Shown: positions 26,208 to 35,873, counted from the stretch's first letter. The stretch is DNA of 64,000 nucleotides from JBJHDF01 sp050486405 (GCA_050486405.1 JBJHDF010000014.1:1-64000), one strand, 5' to 3'. Translations and numbers: made by a program. The notes: generated by a model not told the origin, from the sequence alone.

Positions 26208-27356
26208 TCAGGGCCACTCCAGCCAAATCCGTTTTACCGCTAATGTACCCGCATTGGCATTGGGCACCTCTACACCTAGCCGGATAAAATCATCCGCCGC
26301 CAACACAATGTTCCGGGCAATGTCACACACCACCAGGGTTTCGCCCACCGCCCACTGAGTCTGATCCAGCTGGCAGTAAACCGCATCATCAGCCGAGAAT
26401 GAACTGGAATAGTAGGGTTCAACAAACATCATCAGATCGGTGCCGGTCTCGCGCAACGCCTCATCGGCGCGCAGCACCGCATACAGCTTCGCCGACGAAA
26501 GATCGGCGCCACCGGCCTGCAGCGTACTGCCGTAAACGGTGTTCTCCAGGCGCTGATTGGGACCGGTAGGTTCGAACTGTACACCACCGGATGCGTATTG
26601 CATGGTGCCCACGGACTGCCCACCTGCATCGGTACTGCTCCAACCGCTGGCAACGATCTCGTAACGATTGTCCATGGCACCACGAACTTCGTAGCAGTCG
26701 ATCCACAGGGGAGCATCGGGCAGAGGCTCGGCGCCGAAGGTGCGAATCAGCAGACCCGCGCGACGCACATCCTCCTGGTCAAATTCGCTCTGATCCGGAC
26801 CCCAGTAACTGAAACCCGCCCCCACCAAATCCACTTTTTCACTGTGCTCGGCATACAGTGGGCCGGTGGCGGCAAGCACGGTACGACCCGCCGCATCCTG
26901 AAACCACCAACCCACACGGAACTCATCGTCCGCCAGATACTGGGGGTCGACACTCAAGCGCGCCCGCACGGCTTTGCCGGCCAGGCGCAGGGGACCATCC
27001 ACAAGCGTACTCACCACCAGATTATCGTTGTTCGCCAACCAGCGGGGCAGTATCTGCAGTTTCCCGTCCTGGAAGGACAGCTCCGCTGTCACCGCGCCGG
27101 GATTCTCCCACACGTCACCCAGAGGCGCGCCCGCCGCCACCGCCCAGGCTTCCCAGGAGTCCACCTGCTCCGGGTTGTGGAAACACATGGCGATATCTCC
27201 CGAGGCGCCGGCGATGGGCAGTACCGGTTCAGGCGACAAACCGTTACCGTTGCCCGGGCCGTTGTCTACTGGAGCAGTACTACCTGAGCCCGAACTGCCG
27301 CCGCAGGCCGTCAACACCAATACCGTTGCGAAAATAGCCAGTACACGCTTGTTCAT
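26208..27356 (-). CDS. Hypothetical lipoprotein at the end of the ABC transporter operon
   Basis: From ATG 27356 (GGAGAA 7 bases upstream) the 382-residue protein has a lipobox LTAC with Cys18, then a Gly/Ser/Asn-rich linker. Two beta-rich halves follow with similar layout (about 60-230 and 235-382), with motifs such as VGWWFQDAAGRTVLAATGPLY and VDLVGAGFSYWGPD. The pattern recalls carbohydrate-binding or jelly-roll modules, but I cannot name a family. It lies 77 bases after the permease gene, so it probably belongs to the PhoB-controlled transcript. Confidence 0.6.
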   Translation of the reverse strand: MNKRVLAIFATVLVLTACGGSSGSGSTAPVDNGPGNGNGLSPEPVLPIAGASGDIAMCFHNPEQVDSWEAWAVAAGAPLGDVWENPGAVTAELSFQDGKLQILPRWLANNDNLVVSTLVDGPLRLAGKAVRARLSVDPQYLADDEFRVGWWFQDAAGRTVLAATGPLYAEHSEKVDLVGAGFSYWGPDQSEFDQEDVRRAGLLIRTFGAEPLPDAPLWIDCYEVRGAMDNRYEIVASGWSSTDAGGQSVGTMQYASGGVQFEPTGPNQRLENTVYGSTLQAGGADLSSAKLYAVLRADEALRETGTDLMMFVEPYYSSSFSADDAVYCQLDQTQWAVGETLVVCDIARNIVLAADDFIRLGVEVPNANAGTLAVKRIWLEWP

Positions 27357-27433
27357 ACGAGAGTTCTCCGCCATTGCCACCATCGGGCAAAAGAATACGC
27401 CGCCCGGAGTGACGAACTTATGACAGCGGAAAA

Positions 27434-29137
27434 TCAGTGCTGAGCGATTCCCGGCAACCGCCGGTGGGCAAGAGCCGTCAGCGCCACCAGCAGGGCGGTG
27501 GTGGTAAAGATGGCCACCACACTCATGGCCATCCCCACGCCTGGTGATCCCTGTTCAAACTGACCGAACACGAAAGTGGATACGGTTTGCGTCCCCGCCG
27601 GCGCCACCATCAGCGACGCCACCAGTTCCCGCGAAGCGATGGCAAATACCAGCAGCATGGAGACAAACAGGCTCGGCAGTAGCAGTGGCAACACCACACT
27701 CACGAAGGCGCGCGCGAACCCGGCACCGGACACGCGCGCGGCGGCTTCCAGGTTATCGCCCATCTGTCTGAGTGCAGCGCCGCTGTAGCGCACCGGATAT
27801 GGGAGCAGCAAACAGGTGTACGCCAACAGCAGCATCAACCCTGTGTTGTAGACACTGACGGGCCAGAACCCCTGATTCCAGACCAGAATCAGCCCCACCG
27901 CCACCACGACGGCAGGCAGAGTGTTCGGCAGCAGCGACAGAAAATCCAGCAGACGCCGACCCGGCACCCGGGAACAGACCACCAGGTAGGCCACCAATAC
28001 GCCCAGCAGGCCGCTCAACAGGGCAGCGCCCAGCGCCATGGACAGACTGGTCACCATTGCCTGCAGAGCGCCGTCGCGATCAGCGAACAGGGCGCGAAAG
28101 TGTTGCAGGGACAGATTGTCCAGCGTCAGCCCCCCGGACAGAGTGCCGGTGCTGGCGGTGGCCACTACGGCCAGCACCGGGACACCCACGGCGAGAAAGG
28201 CCACCAGGGTAAAAAGTCCCAGCACCGGCCAGCGCCAGGCGCCCAGCGACGCCGGCTCCAGCGGCACGGGCTTGCCGGTGACGCTGACGTAGCTGCGCCG
28301 GTTTACCAGCCAGCTCTGGGCCTGAAACGCCGCCAGTGCCAACAGCACCAGAACCAGGCTGAGAACTGCCGCGCCAGGCAGGTCCAGAGGCCAATCGGAG
28401 AAGCGCCGGTGTATGGCCGTTACCAGCACGTCGAACTCCGCCTGGGGACCCAGAGTGGCGGGGGTACCAAACTCTTCAATGCTCAGGGCAAAGGCGAGCA
28501 GTAAACCCGCTGCCAGACCGGGAAACGCCAGCGGCAGGGTGATGCGGGTCAGGGCCACCCGGGGCGTGGCGCCGCAGACCCGGCCCACCGCGCCGTAGCG
28601 TCCGCCCACAGCCGTGAGGGTGCGCGACAGGGCGAAGTACACCACGGGGAACACATTGAGCGTCATCACCAGAGCAATGCCCCAGAAGGAAAATATCAGG
28701 GGGTCGCCGTGTACTCCCACCAACTGTTGGCTGAAACCGTTGTACTGCAGGGTCATCATCCAGGCCAGGGCAGCGATATAGGGCGGGATCATAAAGGGCA
28801 CCAGAAACACCAGATCCCATATTGCACCGCCGGGAACCCGGGTGAGCGCGCGCAGACAACCCAGAGGTACAGCCACCAAAGCGGACAACGCCACCACCGC
28901 CAGACCCAGGCCCAAAGTGTTGCCGGTAAGGCCCAACCACCGGGTGTCTGACAGGGTGACGATCAAGGGGGAAAAAGGCTTTGCCAGGCTGCCCCGCGTC
29001 AATTCGGGGAACACCGTCTGCAATACCACGAACACCAGCGGCAGACCCACCAGCACCAGAAGACCGAGCAGAGCCACAACCAGTGCCAGGGACCGGCTGC
29101 CGGGGCGAAACCGCGAGGTCGCGGCGGCCGACGGCAT
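27434..29137 (-). CDS. ABC transporter permease, fused two-domain (FbpB/AfuB type)
   Basis: This 567-residue inner-membrane protein has about twelve membrane segments in two homologous halves. Each half has a permease loop: GRVCGATPRVALTRITLPLA in the first and ARVSGAGFARAFVSVVLPLL in the second. Such fused permeases serve importers of ferric iron, sugar phosphates (AfuABC) or aminoethylphosphonate (AepXVW-like). The start shares a base with the upstream solute-binding protein stop (TGATG). A PhoB-type promoter ahead of the operon favours a phosphorus compound as substrate. Confidence 0.9.
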   Translation of the reverse strand: MPSAAATSRFRPGSRSLALVVALLGLLVLVGLPLVFVVLQTVFPELTRGSLAKPFSPLIVTLSDTRWLGLTGNTLGLGLAVVALSALVAVPLGCLRALTRVPGGAIWDLVFLVPFMIPPYIAALAWMMTLQYNGFSQQLVGVHGDPLIFSFWGIALVMTLNVFPVVYFALSRTLTAVGGRYGAVGRVCGATPRVALTRITLPLAFPGLAAGLLLAFALSIEEFGTPATLGPQAEFDVLVTAIHRRFSDWPLDLPGAAVLSLVLVLLALAAFQAQSWLVNRRSYVSVTGKPVPLEPASLGAWRWPVLGLFTLVAFLAVGVPVLAVVATASTGTLSGGLTLDNLSLQHFRALFADRDGALQAMVTSLSMALGAALLSGLLGVLVAYLVVCSRVPGRRLLDFLSLLPNTLPAVVVAVGLILVWNQGFWPVSVYNTGLMLLLAYTCLLLPYPVRYSGAALRQMGDNLEAAARVSGAGFARAFVSVVLPLLLPSLFVSMLLVFAIASRELVASLMVAPAGTQTVSTFVFGQFEQGSPGVGMAMSVVAIFTTTALLVALTALAHRRLPGIAQH

Positions 29138-30135
29138 CAGCGGGTCTCCTGACGAAAGCGCAGCAACAGTTCCTCGCGCCGGGCGCTCATGGTTTCCCTG
29201 TCCACAGGAATCACCGTCAGTTCATCCAGGCCGGGGCGGCGCGCGGGCACATCGGTGCGCGCGGGAATCAGAAAGCTTTCCGCCACTCGGGCTTGCCCTT
29301 CGGGCGACAGCACGTGATCCACAAAGGCGCGGGCAATCTCTGGATGTCTGCTCGACTTGAGAATCATGATCGGGCGCGGCGCCAACACGGTACCGCTGGG
29401 CGGAAAGATCACTTCGATGAATTCGCCCGCTGCCTGCTGGCCGTAAGCGATGTAGTCCACGGCGGCCACCACCACCGACCGGGCACCTTGCAATACGGGG
29501 TTCAGAGCTCTGGCGTTGGGGCCGGACACCACCATGCCGTTGCCGCGCAACTGCGCGATCAGTGCCCAGGCAGACTCCTCGTCCATAAGCGTCAGCAGAC
29601 CGATCAACCACTCAAACGCGGCGCCACTCTGGGCCGGATCCGGCATCAATACCTGGCGACGGTAATCTGGATCGGTGAGATCACCCCAGTCTGAGGGTCG
29701 CGGCGCCCGCCCGCGGGTATTCCATACCAGCGCCAGCGCGGCGGCACCCTGGGCAATGAAGTGACTGTCGCGCAAAAAGTCCGGCACCTGATCGGCGCCG
29801 GGGGGCGTGTGCGGCAAAAGGTCGCCCGCCACCTTGAGTGCCGCTGCCGACTCCCATGACGCCGAGATCACCACATCGGCCACGGGGTTGCTCCGTTCGG
29901 CCTCCAGGCGCGCCATTACCTGACCGGTGGTGCCCTGAAACACCTGAACGCGAATCCCGGAGCTGGCCTGAAAATCCGCAGCCAGATCCGAGATCAGGCG
30001 ATTGGGACCGGCGGAGTATACGGTCAGCGAAGCGGCAGCAGCAGGTGCAACCCCCGACATCACAGCGAGACCGATAAGCAGAACGACAACCGACAGTACC
30101 GGGCAACGCCGGCACAGCGCGGACAACGTCAACAT
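29137..30135 (-). CDS. ABC transporter periplasmic solute-binding protein
   Basis: This 332-residue protein has a normal signal peptide (hydrophobic 14-29, cleavage near residue 34 at APAAAAS). The mature part begins LTVYSAGPNRLISDL and matches the AfuA/FbpA/PhnS group. The ferric-binding Tyr pair typical of FbpA is not obvious to me (VDYIAYGQQAA is the nearest), which weakens an iron role. It lies between the ATPase gene (25 bases upstream) and the permease gene (overlapping). A paralogue without signal peptide is encoded at 25254-26168. Confidence 0.88.
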   Translation of the reverse strand: MLTLSALCRRCPVLSVVVLLIGLAVMSGVAPAAAASLTVYSAGPNRLISDLAADFQASSGIRVQVFQGTTGQVMARLEAERSNPVADVVISASWESAAALKVAGDLLPHTPPGADQVPDFLRDSHFIAQGAAALALVWNTRGRAPRPSDWGDLTDPDYRRQVLMPDPAQSGAAFEWLIGLLTLMDEESAWALIAQLRGNGMVVSGPNARALNPVLQGARSVVVAAVDYIAYGQQAAGEFIEVIFPPSGTVLAPRPIMILKSSRHPEIARAFVDHVLSPEGQARVAESFLIPARTDVPARRPGLDELTVIPVDRETMSARREELLLRFRQETR

Positions 30136-30160
30136 CCTGGGTATCCTCTTCGGGATTTAT

Positions 30161-31258
30161 TCAAACAGAGGCCATTGACAGCGATGCCGCCAATGGCAAA
30201 ATCCGGCCGTCCGCACCCCAGGCCCGGACACGGCTGTGATCCAGGCTGAGACACACCTCGGTGCCCAGGGGCGGGCACTGAGGCCACACCAGCTTGAGCC
30301 GGGGGCCATCGGTCAGTTGCACCTGAACACCGTAGCTTTCGCCCTGATAGACCCGGGCGCACACGCGGCCGCTCAACTCACCACGCTCGGCCGGTATCAG
30401 GCAGGAGCGGGGCAGCAACAGGGTGACAACACCGGGCGGCCAGTTGCTGGCATCCACTGGTAACCTGTGTCCTCCCAGCAGCACCCGGCCCTCTTCCACC
30501 CGGGCCTCCACCAAGGTGCCCGCATCGAGAAATTCGGCTACTGCCGGCGAGACCGGCTCACGAAAAACGACTTCCGGTTGTGCCAACTGGGCAATCACAC
30601 CCTGCTGCAGCACGGCAACCTGATCCGCCAGGGCAAAGGCTTCCTGCTGGTCGTGGGTGACAAACACGGCGGTCAAACCGAGGCTGTCGATCAACTCCCG
30701 AATATCCAGCGCCAGCTGTTCGCGCAGCCCCTTGTCGAGATTGGACAGTGGCTCATCCATCAACAGCAACTCCGGCTGCGCGACTATGGCGCGCGCCAGG
30801 GCCACCCGCTGTTGCTGTCCACCAGACAGCGTGCCAGGCGAGCGCTCGGCCATGGCTTCGAGTCCCACTAAATTCAGTGCCCAGCGGATGCGCTGACGCT
30901 GCTCCGCGCCACCAACGCCCCGCATACGCAACGGGAAAGCGACGTTCTGAGCAATAGTCATGTGCGGCCAGAGCGCGTAGTCCTGAAACACCATGCCGAG
31001 TCCGCGCTGCTCCGGTGGCAGGCTGAACTTCGCGGCTGCCACCGCTCGGCCCGACATGTGAATGGTGCCTGCATCGGGTGTCAGCAGACCGGCGATGCAG
31101 CGCAGCAAGGTGGTCTTGCCGCAGCCGGACGGCCCAAGCAAAGCCAGCACCTTGCCCTTGGGCAAGCTCAGATCTATCCCCCGGAGCGCCTGTGCGCCAT
31201 CAAAGGATTTGCTCAGAGCAACAATGTCCAGGGGATTGGTAGTGGAGGCTGATAGCAT
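30161..31258 (-). CDS. ABC transporter ATP-binding protein (FbpC/PotA-like)
   Basis: This 365-residue ATPase has Walker A GPSGCGKT (42-49), signature LSGGQQQR (143-150), Walker B LLLMDEP (163-169) and the H-loop His201. A C-terminal TOBE-like regulatory domain follows (about 285-345). It powers import with the solute-binding protein and fused permease encoded downstream. It is the first gene of the operon and lies directly behind the PhoB-type promoter. The iron annotation that similarity alone would give is doubtful in that context. Confidence 0.93.
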   Translation of the reverse strand: MLSASTTNPLDIVALSKSFDGAQALRGIDLSLPKGKVLALLGPSGCGKTTLLRCIAGLLTPDAGTIHMSGRAVAAAKFSLPPEQRGLGMVFQDYALWPHMTIAQNVAFPLRMRGVGGAEQRQRIRWALNLVGLEAMAERSPGTLSGGQQQRVALARAIVAQPELLLMDEPLSNLDKGLREQLALDIRELIDSLGLTAVFVTHDQQEAFALADQVAVLQQGVIAQLAQPEVVFREPVSPAVAEFLDAGTLVEARVEEGRVLLGGHRLPVDASNWPPGVVTLLLPRSCLIPAERGELSGRVCARVYQGESYGVQVQLTDGPRLKLVWPQCPPLGTEVCLSLDHSRVRAWGADGRILPLAASLSMASV

Positions 31259-31325
31259 TGGCGATACACCCGTTGGCGAGGATCAACCGCGAACGGACAA
31301 ATCCGCCGCAGCCGGCAATGCAGGG

Positions 31326-31370
31326 GTTATAGCACCGGGGAATGACAGAACAATGACCGTAATATGACAG
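31326..31370 (-). promoter_or_regulatory. PhoB box and promoter of the ABC transporter operon
   Basis: On the minus strand three direct half-sites CTGTCAT, CGGTCAT and CTGTCAT (31370-31364, 31359-31353, 31348-31342) repeat with an exact 11-base period and AT-rich spacers. Ten bases after the last comes TATAAC (31331-31326). This is the known layout of PhoB-activated promoters, where the Pho box replaces the -35 element. The start codon lies about 68 bases downstream of the -10 box. Confidence 0.85.
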
Positions 31371-31484
31371 AAGCAACGGAGCGCCTCATCTATACTTCCC
31401 GAATATTTGTGGTCGAGGTTACGATCAAGGACACGTCAGCCGAAAATACTCTGGAAATCGTTGGGCGAACCGCTTACTCCCTCT

Positions 31485-33581
31485 TTACTCCCTGGCTTCC
31501 CACTGCAAATCACTGACATCAACTGGCATTCGCCAAATAAGGCCATCGCGGGAGCGCCAGACATGATTTGATGGAACAAATAGCCCCTCCCCCGAAACCA
31601 ACCACAGGGCGTCTTTGTGTTCGGTGATGGATACGGATTCAGGTGACCCAAACAGGCTCGGGAAATCTACATCCGTTTTATTCCAATGGATGCCATCGGT
31701 CGACGTATACCAATGTGGCGAACTCCAGTGGGGCACTCCAGTAGCCAGCAAAAACTGACCGTCGCGAAACTGAATTTGAGCACGAAAGGTCAATGTATAC
31801 CCGCCGTCAGTCGTAACCTGCTCCCAGTGAACACCGTCAGACGATCGCCAAACATCGCGATAAACAGTGACGTCAGGATAACTCCCAAACTCTCCACCCA
31901 TGAGATACAGATATTCTGAATCTGTATAGAGAATGCCACCGGATCGTGGCGCAAAAGGGGGATCATCCAACTCCAACTGCCAATAAGCACCGTCCGCGCT
32001 GGACCAAACCACAACGCTATCGTGATTAAATACTTCGTACGTCACGTTCCATAGCCTGTTATTGAATTCAACTACATTTCCTCCAAAACCACGCTGTGCG
32101 GAAGCGCTAACCGAAAGCTCCTCCCAATCCACGCCATTATCAGATATCCATACATCGAAAGCCCCAAAAATGCCTCCACCTTCGAGGCCCTGCTCTCCTG
32201 AAAAGAGATACAGCTTCCCGTCGAATTCCATAACCTGGTGTCTAGCCCTCCGTCTAAAGTTCGCTTCTTCGGTTTCGAGGACCCAATTGACGCCATCCGC
32301 TGAGGACCAGACATCCGACAGATAGGTATCGGAAGCATTCTCATTGCTGTACCGACCACCAAAAATCCACAAGCGATGCTTGTAGGAAGCCAGCGCGTGC
32401 CCAGCCCTGCCCTTAAACGACACTTCCGGGGCCACGAGATGGATCGGACGTGACCGTTTTTCGCTATTCTGGATGACCATGTACGCTGATTGGCTCAACG
32501 TCGGGTAGCCGTCAGTAAATGGAGTGTGCTGCGGCTGACTGATGGTGCGCAAGTGTGAATTGGGACAGCCTTGATAAGTATCCACATTGCAGCCTTGATA
32601 CTGATAGCGAATGACTTCGACGCTGCCATCCTGAGCTTTCCACTCAACTTCGGTGCTTTCATGCCCCAAGGAGATCATCAGGCCTCCCACCACCTCGTAG
32701 GCTTCCACTTCGTAGGAGGCGCTGGCCCCCAGGAACATATCGTCCTCCGCCTTGTGCGCGGTAATGACCGCAGTTCCAGGGGTCAACGGACTCACCTCCC
32801 CGGTCAGCGGGTCGACGCTGGCCACGTCGGAGTCACTGGACTCGTAAGAAATCTGGCCTTGCCCAGAGCCGCCCGTCAACGGATTGTCCGGAGCAACGGT
32901 GCCTATGGCTCCCTGCAGAGACAAAAACTCAAATACCAACTCGTCCTGCTGGTACTTCTGCACCGTCAGGGAGTAGTGGGCCATGGCAGGAAGATAGTGT
33001 GAATCTTCCTGCCTAGTCACCGTAATCACCACGGTTCCTACGCTGTGTACTGCGACGCTGCCCGATTCCGGGTTCACTGACGCAACCGATTCATCCTCCG
33101 AGGCATACACCAGCGCACCCGTACCGGAGCCACCGGAGACGGGGTTCTGCTCGGGCATCTGATCAATGTACACACTCAGACTGCCCAACTGGAACGACAG
33201 ATCGCCCTGCTCGGCCTTGAGCACGGTGATCGTGTAGCTCGCCTGGGCGCTACTGTAGGTATTGTCCGCCGCTTTGATAGCCGTAACGGTGGCCGATCCG
33301 GCGCCATTGATGGTAATCGATCCCGTGGCTGCGTCCACATCGACAACCTGCGAATTGCTGGACGTATAGGTGATATCGCCCGATCCCGAACCCCCGGACA
33401 GAGGGTTGGCCGTCGGCTCGTCAAAAATCAATATCTCGACCGCTGATTGGGCAAAAGTCAGTGGCGCCTGACTGCGCAATTGGATGTCTTCACCCCCGGA
33501 CTCACTTCCACAGGCAAAAAGAAACAGACTGGTAAAAAAAAGGGATAGGCACTTGGTATGAAGAGCGCTAATGTGATGCAT
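31485..33581 (-). CDS. Lipoprotein with three Ig-like repeats and a kelch/beta-propeller-like domain
   Basis: From ATG 33581 the protein has 698 residues with lipobox LFAC (Cys24). Three tandem repeats of about 87 residues follow (about 36-300), each with a PLSGGSGSG-like turn, S-SD/E-x-VASVDPxTG and GTAVITAHKAED-like end, as in bacterial Ig-like (Big) domains. The C-terminal half (about 390-690) holds at least five units marked by VWSSADGVNW-type motifs and LYLFSGEQ/LWIFGGRY strands, as in kelch-type beta propellers. The start codon that puts the lipobox at the N-terminus is preferred over one 18 codons upstream. A surface binding or adhesion role is an inference. Confidence 0.7.
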   Translation of the reverse strand: MHHISALHTKCLSLFFTSLFLFACGSESGGEDIQLRSQAPLTFAQSAVEILIFDEPTANPLSGGSGSGDITYTSSNSQVVDVDAATGSITINGAGSATVTAIKAADNTYSSAQASYTITVLKAEQGDLSFQLGSLSVYIDQMPEQNPVSGGSGTGALVYASEDESVASVNPESGSVAVHSVGTVVITVTRQEDSHYLPAMAHYSLTVQKYQQDELVFEFLSLQGAIGTVAPDNPLTGGSGQGQISYESSDSDVASVDPLTGEVSPLTPGTAVITAHKAEDDMFLGASASYEVEAYEVVGGLMISLGHESTEVEWKAQDGSVEVIRYQYQGCNVDTYQGCPNSHLRTISQPQHTPFTDGYPTLSQSAYMVIQNSEKRSRPIHLVAPEVSFKGRAGHALASYKHRLWIFGGRYSNENASDTYLSDVWSSADGVNWVLETEEANFRRRARHQVMEFDGKLYLFSGEQGLEGGGIFGAFDVWISDNGVDWEELSVSASAQRGFGGNVVEFNNRLWNVTYEVFNHDSVVVWSSADGAYWQLELDDPPFAPRSGGILYTDSEYLYLMGGEFGSYPDVTVYRDVWRSSDGVHWEQVTTDGGYTLTFRAQIQFRDGQFLLATGVPHWSSPHWYTSTDGIHWNKTDVDFPSLFGSPESVSITEHKDALWLVSGEGLFVPSNHVWRSRDGLIWRMPVDVSDLQWEARE

Positions 33582-33753
33582 GGGCAGCGTCCCTAGCTTA
33601 TTAATGGTGATTTCAGCGCCGAAGATTACACTCAATGGCAGAGCCTGTAAATGGCCCTAACACCCGTATTTTTCCGTTATGCCGAAGCACCTAAAGCTAT
33701 TGCCCAAACCACAAAACCACATCGACGGCGGCTCAGGCCGAAAATAACATGCC

Positions 33754-33993
33754 ATGACGGACAATCATGTAACTGCACTGAATCTGGCCCGCGACGGCCA
33801 CTGGCATCAGGCTCACGAGCTGGTGCAAGACGGCAGCGACCGGCTGTCGTGCCTGATTCACGCCTGGCTGCACCGGCAGGAAGGCGATCTGGCCAACGCC
33901 GCCTACTGGTATCGCCGGGCGGGAACTAAGTTGCCAGATAACACTCTGGAAGAAGAGCTGGACCGGCTGTACCGGCTGGTCCAAGCAGAATAA
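33754..33993 (+). CDS. Conserved hypothetical small protein
   Basis: This 79-residue protein has the pattern ALNLARDGHWHQAHELVQD ... LIHAWLHRQEGDLANAAYWYRRAG, two helical pairs like a single tetratricopeptide-type unit. I recognise this layout from uncharacterised gammaproteobacterial proteins but cannot assign a function. It is 37 bases upstream of the DUF4153 gene and may be cotranscribed with it. Confidence 0.7.
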   Translation: MTDNHVTALNLARDGHWHQAHELVQDGSDRLSCLIHAWLHRQEGDLANAAYWYRRAGTKLPDNTLEEELDRLYRLVQAE

Positions 33994-34030
33994 TTAAAGG
34001 CTCGCGCAGCCCCCAAATCAAGGATTCACC

Positions 34031-35773
34031 ATGAACAGCAAGGACACCGACCGGACACTGCCCTCTCAATGGTTGATACTGATCGCTCTGTTGCAGGGGC
34101 TGGCACTGCTGCTGTTGCACCAAGCCATTGAATTCAAGGTGTGGCCGCACGACCAGCCGCAGTGGTTGTTCAGCTTCTACAGTGTGGCGGTGGTGGGGCC
34201 GCTGATGCTGTTGCTGGCGCTGGAGAAGGGCAATACGCTCAGGCTCATAAGCTGGATACTGCCATTTACGTTACTGGCAGCCACGCTCGGTTACTACATT
34301 GGCTGGCAGGCATCCCCCTGGGAGTACATCGATCCGTTTTCATTGCTGTTTTGCTACGTGAGTACGCTCACCCTGCTCACCTTCAAGGTGCTGCTGCACG
34401 CGCAAAGCCACATCACCCACGCCACCTTTCACTACAGCGCCCTGTTCCGGTTTTCCTGGCGCAATTTTTTCACGCTGTCTCTGTCGCTGCTGTTTATGGG
34501 GCTGGTGTGGGGCGCGTTGATGCTTTGGGCGGCGCTATTCAAGGCCATCGATATCGATTTCTTTTATGATCTGTTTACGGAATCCTGGTTTTACTATCCG
34601 GCACTGGCGCTGTCCCACGGCTTTGGTGTGCTGATCTTCCGGCGCCAGATAACAGTGATTGATACCATTACCGCACTGCTGCAGGCGCTGATGAAGTTTC
34701 TGCTGGTGCTGTTGGTAATCGTGGGCATACTGTTTCTGACGACGCTGTTGTTTACCGGACTGGCCCCGCTGTGGGGCACCGGAAAAGGCAGCACCCTGAT
34801 CCTCTGCCTGCAGGCGCTGATGCTCTTCACGCTGAACGGTGTTTATCAGGACAATACCGAGGCCCGCCCCTATCCGCTGTGGCTGCACCGTTTGATCTAT
34901 GTCGGGATCGCCCTGTTGCCAATCTACAGCGCCATTTCCTTTTACGGCCTGAGCCTGCGGGTGGACCAGTACGGCTGGACGGTGAGCCGACTCTGGGGCT
35001 ACTTTATCTGGGCGTTTCTGGCGGCTCTTTCCCTGGGTTATCTGGTCAGCATTGTGCGCCTGCGCGATCGCTGGCTGGAACTTCTCAGCCGCGTCAATAT
35101 CGGCATGGGACTGGCGCTGATTGCCGGACTCACTCTGGCCAACACACCGCTGCTCGATTTCCGCAAGATTACCACCAGCAGCCAGATCAATCGCTTCCAC
35201 GCCGGAGAATCTGAACTGAACCGATGGGACTTGCTCCATTTTCGCCGCCAGTTGGGGCGGCCGGGTTATCTGGCGCTGCAACAACTCAGGGAAGAAATCA
35301 AAGACGAACAACCCGACGTGGCATTGCGCATCACCAGCACCTACAGAGACCGAAGCCACCGGATTCCGCAAGCCGAATTCGACGGACCGGCGTTTCTTCT
35401 GCTGCTGCGACAACACCACCACGGCGATATCCCCGAAGAGGTGATCGACCACGTATTGAACTGGGCTGAAAAGAGCCTGAGGAATCCACAAGACGTACAG
35501 AGCGCGCATCTGATTCCCGCAGACATGAACAATGACGGACAAGCGGAATATGTGCTGATCGTGGTCAGGGAGTGGTGGAATACTGCCATGCTGTTCCACC
35601 CGGCCGAGGACGGATGGAAAGCAACCGCCATGGGCATCATCAGTATCGGCACCAACAAGGAGCACGATGCCCTAACACTGGGTTTGACCACCGGTGACAT
35701 TACGCCGCAGGAGCCGACGTGGCGGGAATTGCGCATTGGAGACGATATTATACTGCGCGCTCGTTCGGACTGA
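34031..35773 (+). CDS. DUF4153 domain-containing membrane protein
   Basis: This 580-residue protein has about eleven hydrophobic segments in the first 375 residues and a soluble C-terminal part (about 385-580). The membrane half fits DUF4153 (HATFHYSALFRFSWRNFFTL, GVLIFRRQ, GLSLRVDQYGWTVSRLWG). The soluble part includes an Asp-rich stretch IPADMNNDGQAEYVLI that resembles an FG-GAP/calcium-binding repeat. The function of the family is unknown. The LacI-type nagR follows after 100 bases. Confidence 0.8.
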   Translation: MNSKDTDRTLPSQWLILIALLQGLALLLLHQAIEFKVWPHDQPQWLFSFYSVAVVGPLMLLLALEKGNTLRLISWILPFTLLAATLGYYIGWQASPWEYIDPFSLLFCYVSTLTLLTFKVLLHAQSHITHATFHYSALFRFSWRNFFTLSLSLLFMGLVWGALMLWAALFKAIDIDFFYDLFTESWFYYPALALSHGFGVLIFRRQITVIDTITALLQALMKFLLVLLVIVGILFLTTLLFTGLAPLWGTGKGSTLILCLQALMLFTLNGVYQDNTEARPYPLWLHRLIYVGIALLPIYSAISFYGLSLRVDQYGWTVSRLWGYFIWAFLAALSLGYLVSIVRLRDRWLELLSRVNIGMGLALIAGLTLANTPLLDFRKITTSSQINRFHAGESELNRWDLLHFRRQLGRPGYLALQQLREEIKDEQPDVALRITSTYRDRSHRIPQAEFDGPAFLLLLRQHHHGDIPEEVIDHVLNWAEKSLRNPQDVQSAHLIPADMNNDGQAEYVLIVVREWWNTAMLFHPAEDGWKATAMGIISIGTNKEHDALTLGLTTGDITPQEPTWRELRIGDDIILRARSD

Positions 35774-35823
35774 CACCACGAAGTGATCCGGCACACCGCA
35801 TCTAACGACAATCCCGGTCGCTG

Positions 35824-35832
35824 TGCTATAGT
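35824..35832 (+). promoter_or_regulatory. Extended -10 promoter candidate for nagR
   Basis: TGC-TATAGT (35824-35832) is an extended -10 element 42 bases before the nagR start. I see no good -35 box. Confidence 0.4.
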
Positions 35833-35873
35833 TCCCGGTTATTGAACAAGCAACCAGAGACGTCAAACGAGCC

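Noticed and set aside
27434..31258. Assignment of the ABC transporter to ferric iron uptake
   Set aside because: Similarity allows it, but the operon has a PhoB-type promoter and the binding protein lacks an obvious ferric-binding Tyr pair; I kept the broader family name instead.
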